NCBI RefSeq assembly: GCF_027531905.1
Contig: NZ_JAPZSU010000003.1
Span: forward strand, 1-64,000
DNA: 64,000 bases
From: Flavobacterium sp.
Lineage (GTDB): Bacteria > Bacteroidota > Bacteroidia > Flavobacteriales > Flavobacteriaceae
Reading direction: 5' to 3'
Shown here: positions 59,534 to 64,000 of the stretch, piece by piece
Position numbering within the stretch: the stretch's first letter is position 1
Layout: every line of letters starts with the position of its first letter
Translations under genes and position numbers: made by a program
The notes under the pieces: generated by a model
Seen by the model: only the letters and a program-made list of their open reading frames with translations
Databases searched by the model: none
What the model was told of the DNA's origin: nothing

Positions 59534-60565
59534 ATGAAAATATTCTACGCCATTCAAGCCACAGGAAACGGACACATTAGCCGAGCCATTCAGCTCTATC
59601 CTTATCTACAAAAATATGGTGAAGTAGATTTCCTTTTAAGTGGCACTTATGCTTCCTTAAATCCAAGCATTCCGATTAAATACCGAAGCAACGGTTTGAG
59701 TCTTCATTACAGTCAATGTGGAGGATTAGACTATTGGAATATTGCCAAAAAAGTAAAGCCCAACCAAATCTACAACGACGCTCGCTCGCTACCATTAGAC
59801 CAATACGATGTCATTATCAATGATTTTGATTCCATTACTGCATTGGCCTGCAAACTACAAAAAAAACATTCCGTATCCTTCGGGCATCAAGCCAGTTTCA
59901 GGTCCAAAAAAACCCCTCGACCCGAAAGAAAAGATGCCTTTGGTGAATTAATTTTCAAACATTATGCACCCGCTCCACAAAATATTGGATTGCATTTTGA
60001 GCGTTACGATGACTTCATTTTACCTCCCATTATCAAGGACGAAATTTTAAACGCAGACCCAAAAAATGGAGGACATATCACCGTTTATCTTCCCTCTTTT
60101 CAAAAAGAGTGTTTAGAAAAAGCTTTCCATAAATTACCCAACGAGCACTTTCACTGGTTTTTGAGCGATGTCAAAACAAAGCATAAAGCAAAAAATATCA
60201 CCTATTACCCTGTAGACCAAACCTTTTTCAACAAAAGTCTAATCAAATGCTGGGGCATCATTACGGGTGGCGGATTTGAAACGCCTTCAGAAGCTTTATA
60301 CCTACGCAAAAAAATCCTTTCCATTCCCATCCGAAAACATTACGAACAAGAATGCAATGCCGCCGCTCTAAAAAAAATGGGCATTCCTGTCATTTACGAA
60401 GTCGGCCCAGATTTCGATTTGATTATAGAAAATTGGCTCTCACTGCCTATGAATTACCCTAGAATCGAAGTCAATGTCATTCCACACACTTTAGATTTCC
60501 TATTTGACACCTATCACCAAAAACAAAACCGCCTTGAAATGAATCAAGACGGTCTTATCTATTAA
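59534..60565 (+). CDS. glycosyltransferase family protein (GT-B type)
   Basis: A 343-residue GT-B-fold protein from the ATG at 59534, which is followed by the family start MKIFYAIQATGNGHISRA. The glycine-rich ATGNGH motif and the C-terminal donor-binding block GIITGGGFETPSEALYLRKK match MurG/UGT-like enzymes of the MJ1255 type. The C-terminal SIPIRKHYEQECNA block is typical for these. Acceptor and donor are unknown. It is probably co-expressed with the upstream LpxH-like gene. Confidence 0.82.
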   Translation: MKIFYAIQATGNGHISRAIQLYPYLQKYGEVDFLLSGTYASLNPSIPIKYRSNGLSLHYSQCGGLDYWNIAKKVKPNQIYNDARSLPLDQYDVIINDFDSITALACKLQKKHSVSFGHQASFRSKKTPRPERKDAFGELIFKHYAPAPQNIGLHFERYDDFILPPIIKDEILNADPKNGGHITVYLPSFQKECLEKAFHKLPNEHFHWFLSDVKTKHKAKNITYYPVDQTFFNKSLIKCWGIITGGGFETPSEALYLRKKILSIPIRKHYEQECNAAALKKMGIPVIYEVGPDFDLIIENWLSLPMNYPRIEVNVIPHTLDFLFDTYHQKQNRLEMNQDGLIY

Positions 60566-60566
60566 A

Positions 60567-60705
60567 GTTTTTAGGAGCAGAAAAAATAGGCACTCTGGTT
60601 GTCATCGTCCCGCTATCCGTTACACCCGAGCGAAGCGAACTGTCGAAGTAATCTCTAGACTCGTTTGGTCACGAGTCTAGAGGATTTTCACTGCTATCGG
60701 GGCTA
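60567..60705 (-). repeat. structured AGCCC...GCTCCT intergenic element, copy 2
   Basis: On the minus strand it starts TAGCCCCGATAGCAGTGAAA and ends GCTCCTAAAAAC. It holds a perfect 12-base stem (60653-60664 with 60671-60682, six-base loop) and a GAGCGAAGCGAAC stretch. It shares the end blocks and the internal TGTAACGGATAGCGGGA-like segment with copy 1 at 44109-44256. It fills the gap between two convergent genes. Confidence 0.7.
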
Positions 60706-60748
60706 GAGAGCCACAACATTCTTTCTTGCCTTCAATTTTATTTTTAAA

Positions 60749-62893
60749 CTATTTTACGATAGTCATTTCATCAATAATATTTTGAGCTCCAGCATATTTG
60801 TCAATAATCCAAAGCACAAAACGAATATCTAAATTGATGGTTCTTTGTAATTTTTTATCAAAAATAACATCACCTGCCATCGCTTCAATGTTACCATCAA
60901 AAGCAACACCAATTAACTCTCCTTTTCCGTTCAATACTGGCGAACCTGAGTTTCCACCAGTAATATCATTATCTGTCAAGAAGTTTACTGGCATATATCC
61001 TGCTTTATCCGCATACTGACCAAAATCATTGGCTTTATTCAACTCTAATAAACGAGAAGGCAAATCAAACTCAGCGTCACCCGCTTTGTATTTGTTTACC
61101 ATTCCTGTCATAGTGGTGTAATTGTTAATTTTGGCGTCGTTACGTTTGTCAGCAGGCAAAGCACGAACTTTTCCGTAAGTCAAACGCAAAGTAGAATTCG
61201 CATCTGGATACTGAATCGTATTCAATTTTGATTCTCTCAAACCTTCCACCAATTTGCGGAAAGCGATAGCAAAATCATCATCAGCTTTGGCTTGTTCTGG
61301 CGATTTCGCTCTGATTTTAGTCACCAAATCATTAGAAATAACATACAAAGGGTCGTTAGTAATAGTTTCAACTTTAGGCTCTTTCAAAAACGCAAGCACT
61401 GCATCTTTCGAGGTAAAAATACTAGAAGTTACCGCCTTGTGTACATCATTGGTAAAATCACCATTATTCGCCGCTTTCATTTCAGCCACTTTTGGTGCCA
61501 AACCATATTCAGCAGCTTTTGCAGCATACAAATTCAATTGTGCGGTCAAAACTTCTTTTTCAAGAGGTGCGTACAAACTTCCGTAAGCGCCATCAATCGC
61601 AGCGGTAAGTTTTGGCAACATTTCAGTTCTCTTTGCTTCGTTTTCTTTAGCATAAGCGATTAAACCATTTCCTAAACTAGCTGGCAAAGCACCGTAAGCA
61701 GCAGTACGTAACAATTGTGTCAAGTAATTATCGTGACGCGCTTTCAAGTTGGTTTGAGCGTAATAATTATTGATAGTTGTAATTACATCACCATATTTGG
61801 CTTTATTTTCAGCTTTGTTAGCCCAAGCGTTAAATTTAGCTTCTTCTTTTGTTTTGGTTTGAGCCGTTTTAGCTTTAGTCAAAGCATCAATCATTCCTTG
61901 ACGGTTTTTCCAATAGTTAGCTGTAGAAGCATATTTAGAAGCATATTGTAAGTTTACAGTAGCATCTTTAGTCATAAACTTTTTCATATTGTCCATTCCT
62001 GTTTTGGCACCTTCTACCCAAGCAGGATAAGCATACTTCACGTTTTGCTCAATTCCATTAGCTGGCATCCATCTGTTGGTACGACCAGGATACCCTAAAA
62101 TCATAGCATAATCATTCTCTTGCACACCTTTTAAGCTTATTGGCAAGTAATGTTTTGGTTGCAATGGCACATTCTCTGGAGAATATTCTGCTGGATTTCC
62201 GTCTTTGTCAGCATACACTCTAAACATAGAAAAATCGGCTGTGTGACGTGGCCATTCCCAGTTGTCTGTGTCTCCACCAAATTTTCCTAAACTCTCTGTT
62301 GGAGTTCCTACCAAACGAACGTCTTTGTAATCTTGGTACACAAAATAGTAGTACTCATTTCCTTGAAAAAACGGACGAACAGAAACAGTATATTTTCCGC
62401 CTTCATTGTTTTCTTTTTCAATCAAAGCAATCTCTTGTTGAATCGCTTTGTTGCGCTCAGCTTCTGTCATTTTATCATTTACTTTAGACAAAATACGTTT
62501 AGAAACATCATCCATACGCACAAAGAAACGAACGAACAACGACTTTGGTTTTAGCTCTTGACTTTTGTCTTTTGCCCAAAAACCATTTTTCAAATAGTTA
62601 TTTTGTTCTGATGACAATTCTGCAATCGCGTCATAGCCACAGTGGTGATTGGTTAAAACCAGTCCTTGTTTTGAAACAATTTCGGCAGTACATCCGCCAT
62701 TGAATTGTACAATCGCATCTTTCAAACTGTGGTGATTGATACTGTAAATTTCTTCGGCTGTTAATTGCAAGCCCATTTTTTCCATATCTCTATGGTTTAA
62801 TCTTTCGATAAACATCAAGAACCACATTCCTTCGTCTGCTTTTACAGGAAAAGCCATCAGGCATAAGGTCAAGAATAAGACAATCTTTTTCAT
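60749..62893 (-). CDS. S46-family dipeptidyl-peptidase (DPP7/DPP11-like)
   Basis: A periplasmic serine exopeptidase that removes dipeptides from the N-terminus, important for peptide feeding in Bacteroidota. The 714-residue protein has a signal peptide (MKKIVLFLTLCLMAFPVKA), the catalytic His84 in LTNHHCGYDAI, and the catalytic Ser near 646 in GGNSGSPVLNG. The next strand reads GVAFDGNIEAMAGD. A Gly here, rather than Arg, points to a DPP7-like preference for hydrophobic residues rather than DPP11-type acidic ones, as I recall the family. It stands alone, convergent with the glycosyltransferase. Confidence 0.93.
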   Translation of the reverse strand: MKKIVLFLTLCLMAFPVKADEGMWFLMFIERLNHRDMEKMGLQLTAEEIYSINHHSLKDAIVQFNGGCTAEIVSKQGLVLTNHHCGYDAIAELSSEQNNYLKNGFWAKDKSQELKPKSLFVRFFVRMDDVSKRILSKVNDKMTEAERNKAIQQEIALIEKENNEGGKYTVSVRPFFQGNEYYYFVYQDYKDVRLVGTPTESLGKFGGDTDNWEWPRHTADFSMFRVYADKDGNPAEYSPENVPLQPKHYLPISLKGVQENDYAMILGYPGRTNRWMPANGIEQNVKYAYPAWVEGAKTGMDNMKKFMTKDATVNLQYASKYASTANYWKNRQGMIDALTKAKTAQTKTKEEAKFNAWANKAENKAKYGDVITTINNYYAQTNLKARHDNYLTQLLRTAAYGALPASLGNGLIAYAKENEAKRTEMLPKLTAAIDGAYGSLYAPLEKEVLTAQLNLYAAKAAEYGLAPKVAEMKAANNGDFTNDVHKAVTSSIFTSKDAVLAFLKEPKVETITNDPLYVISNDLVTKIRAKSPEQAKADDDFAIAFRKLVEGLRESKLNTIQYPDANSTLRLTYGKVRALPADKRNDAKINNYTTMTGMVNKYKAGDAEFDLPSRLLELNKANDFGQYADKAGYMPVNFLTDNDITGGNSGSPVLNGKGELIGVAFDGNIEAMAGDVIFDKKLQRTINLDIRFVLWIIDKYAGAQNIIDEMTIVK

Positions 62894-63019
62894 ATAGGTA
62901 AATATTTATTTTAGCATTGCGAATATAAGTCATTTTCGCATTTTAAACGACTATTCGTATTCAAAATCACATTTTACATTCTCTTTCTTAACTTAATTTT
63001 ATGAATTTTATAAAACAAA

Positions 63020-63049
63020 AAAAGGTGCTCTTTTTCAAGAACACCTTTT
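63020..63049 (-). terminator. obg terminator
   Basis: Arms 63020-63032 and 63037-63049 match at 12 of 13 positions with a four-base loop. The core is AAGGTG/CACCTT and a T run follows on the minus strand. It lies 19 bases past the obg stop. Confidence 0.85.
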
Positions 63050-63068
63050 ATATTTGATTGAAAAGAAA

Positions 63069-64000
63069 TTATTCGTTCAACATTTTCCATAATTTATCTT
63101 TCAATTCGGTCAAACCTTGCTGGGCAACCGATGAAATAAACATATAAGGAACGTCTTTGAACTTAACATCTAATTCGGCTTTTAGTTCTGCTTTTAATTC
63201 GTCATCGAGCATATCAATTTTTGAAATGACCAACAAACGTTCTTTGTCTAGCATCTCTGGATTGTATTTGGTCAATTCGTTAACCAAAATATCGTATTCC
63301 GCTTTGATATCTGGCGTATCTACTGGAACCAAGAACAACAGCGTAGAATTTCTTTCGATGTGACGTAAGAAATAATGTCCTAACCCTTTTCCTTCGGCTG
63401 CACCTTCAATAATACCAGGAATATCAGCAATTACAAACGACTGATAATCACGATACGCAACAATTCCTAAATTAGGTTTCAAAGTCGTAAATGGATAGTC
63501 GGCAATTTTAGGTTTTGCAGAAGTCAACACCGATAGCAAAGTCGATTTTCCTGCATTTGGGAAACCTACTAAACCAACATCAGCCAAAACTTTCAGCTCT
63601 AGAATCACATCCATTTCAACACCAGGCAAACCAGGTTGCGCATACCTTGGTGTTTGATTAGTCGAACTACGGAAATGCCAATTACCTAATCCACCTTTTC
63701 CACCGCGGCATAAAACTTGTTTTTCTCCGTCTTCTGTGATTTCAAATAATGTTTCGCCTGTTTCTTTGTCTTTTACAACAGTTCCTAATGGCACCTCGAT
63801 GAATTTATCTTCTCCATCAGCACCCGTACTTCTATCGCCACCACCATCTCCTCCGTGACCCGCTTTGATGTGACGGGCAAATTTTAGATGAAACAAAGTC
63901 CAAAGCCCTTTATTACCTACTAGATAAATATGTCCTCCTCGACCTCCATCACCACCATCTGGGCCACCATATTGTATAAATTTCTCTCTGTGCAAATGCG
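63069..64000 (-). CDS. obg: GTPase Obg/CgtA, 5' end beyond the window
   Basis: Ribosome-associated GTPase involved in 50S assembly. The visible part has the glycine-rich Obg domain ([34 protein letters not shown]) and the G domain with G1 [10 protein letters not shown]2 FTTLKPN, G3 DIPGII and G4 ISKIDM. The frame stays open to the window edge, reading HLHREKF, so about 25 N-terminal residues lie outside. The apparent TTG start at 63995 is internal and should not be used. Confidence 0.96.
   Translation of the reverse strand, partial: HLHREKFIQYGGPDGGDGGRGGHIYLVGNKGLWTLFHLKFARHIKAGHGGDGGGDRSTGADGEDKFIEVPLGTVVKDKETGETLFEITEDGEKQVLCRGGKGGLGNWHFRSSTNQTPRYAQPGLPGVEMDVILELKVLADVGLVGFPNAGKSTLLSVLTSAKPKIADYPFTTLKPNLGIVAYRDYQSFVIADIPGIIEGAAEGKGLGHYFLRHIERNSTLLFLVPVDTPDIKAEYDILVNELTKYNPEMLDKERLLVISKIDMLDDELKAELKAELDVKFKDVPYMFISSVAQQGLTELKDKLWKMLNE

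Overview
The window is AT-rich DNA that looks like a chromosome of the Bacteroidota, most likely Flavobacterium or a close relative. The evidence is the SusC/SusD pair, the S46 dipeptidyl-peptidase, the CtlX-type hydrolase, promoters of the Bacteroidetes form (TTTG, about 19 bases, TAnnTTTG), weak ribosome-binding sites, and the flavobacterial gene order rpsL-rpsG-fusA-rpsJ / rplC...rplQ / carA-eno-gltA. I saw no rRNA, tRNA, CRISPR array or phage.

Layout. 1-7959 (mostly minus strand): the end of a polysaccharide cluster with a PLP aminotransferase, recR, a Wza-like export lipoprotein, a Wzc-like co-polymerase/tyrosine kinase, a UDP-sugar 4-epimerase and a eukaryote-like UDP-glucose dehydrogenase. 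7960-8814: a degraded stretch with an IS30 transposase remnant and a palindromic repeat. 8815-11185: a PAP2 phosphatase broken by one in-frame TAA, overlapping an EptA-type phosphoethanolamine transferase. 11220-15687: a CoA-binding protein, a MarC protein, two guanidino-group-modifying enzymes and citrate synthase. 15841-35711 (minus strand): eno, carA and the alpha, spc, S10 and str ribosomal operons fused in one long run. 35834-42357: an Omp85-like barrel followed by a SusC/SusD pair. 42423-51096: rlmB, a rhomboid protease, rarA, a secreted protein of unknown function, a YjjG-type HAD phosphatase, a RES/Xre toxin-antitoxin pair, radC, a DUF1287 protein and mpl. 51344-58396: a TPR protein and a very large alpha-2-macroglobulin gene, again broken by one in-frame TAA. 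58599-64000: an LpxH-like phosphoesterase, a glycosyltransferase, an S46 peptidase and obg, cut by the window end.

How they work together. Much of the accessory content concerns the cell envelope: capsule or exopolysaccharide precursors and export, lipid A processing and decoration, peptidoglycan recycling, outer-membrane uptake of peptides or glycans, and a periplasmic macroglobulin. The rest is housekeeping. The housekeeping operons show clear regulatory signals: a perfect promoter before rpsL, a second promoter before rplC, and a terminator-like hairpin inside the spc operon between rpsN and rpsH.

I found no wholly new multi-gene system. The most interesting points are two diverged copies of a structured intergenic element (44109-44256 and 60567-60705), a TonB-plug-like insertion inside the macroglobulin, a GC-rich repeat that became the N-terminus of Mpl, an operator that straddles the promoter of the RES/Xre module, a set of apparently leaderless promoters, and two genes each interrupted by a single TAA.
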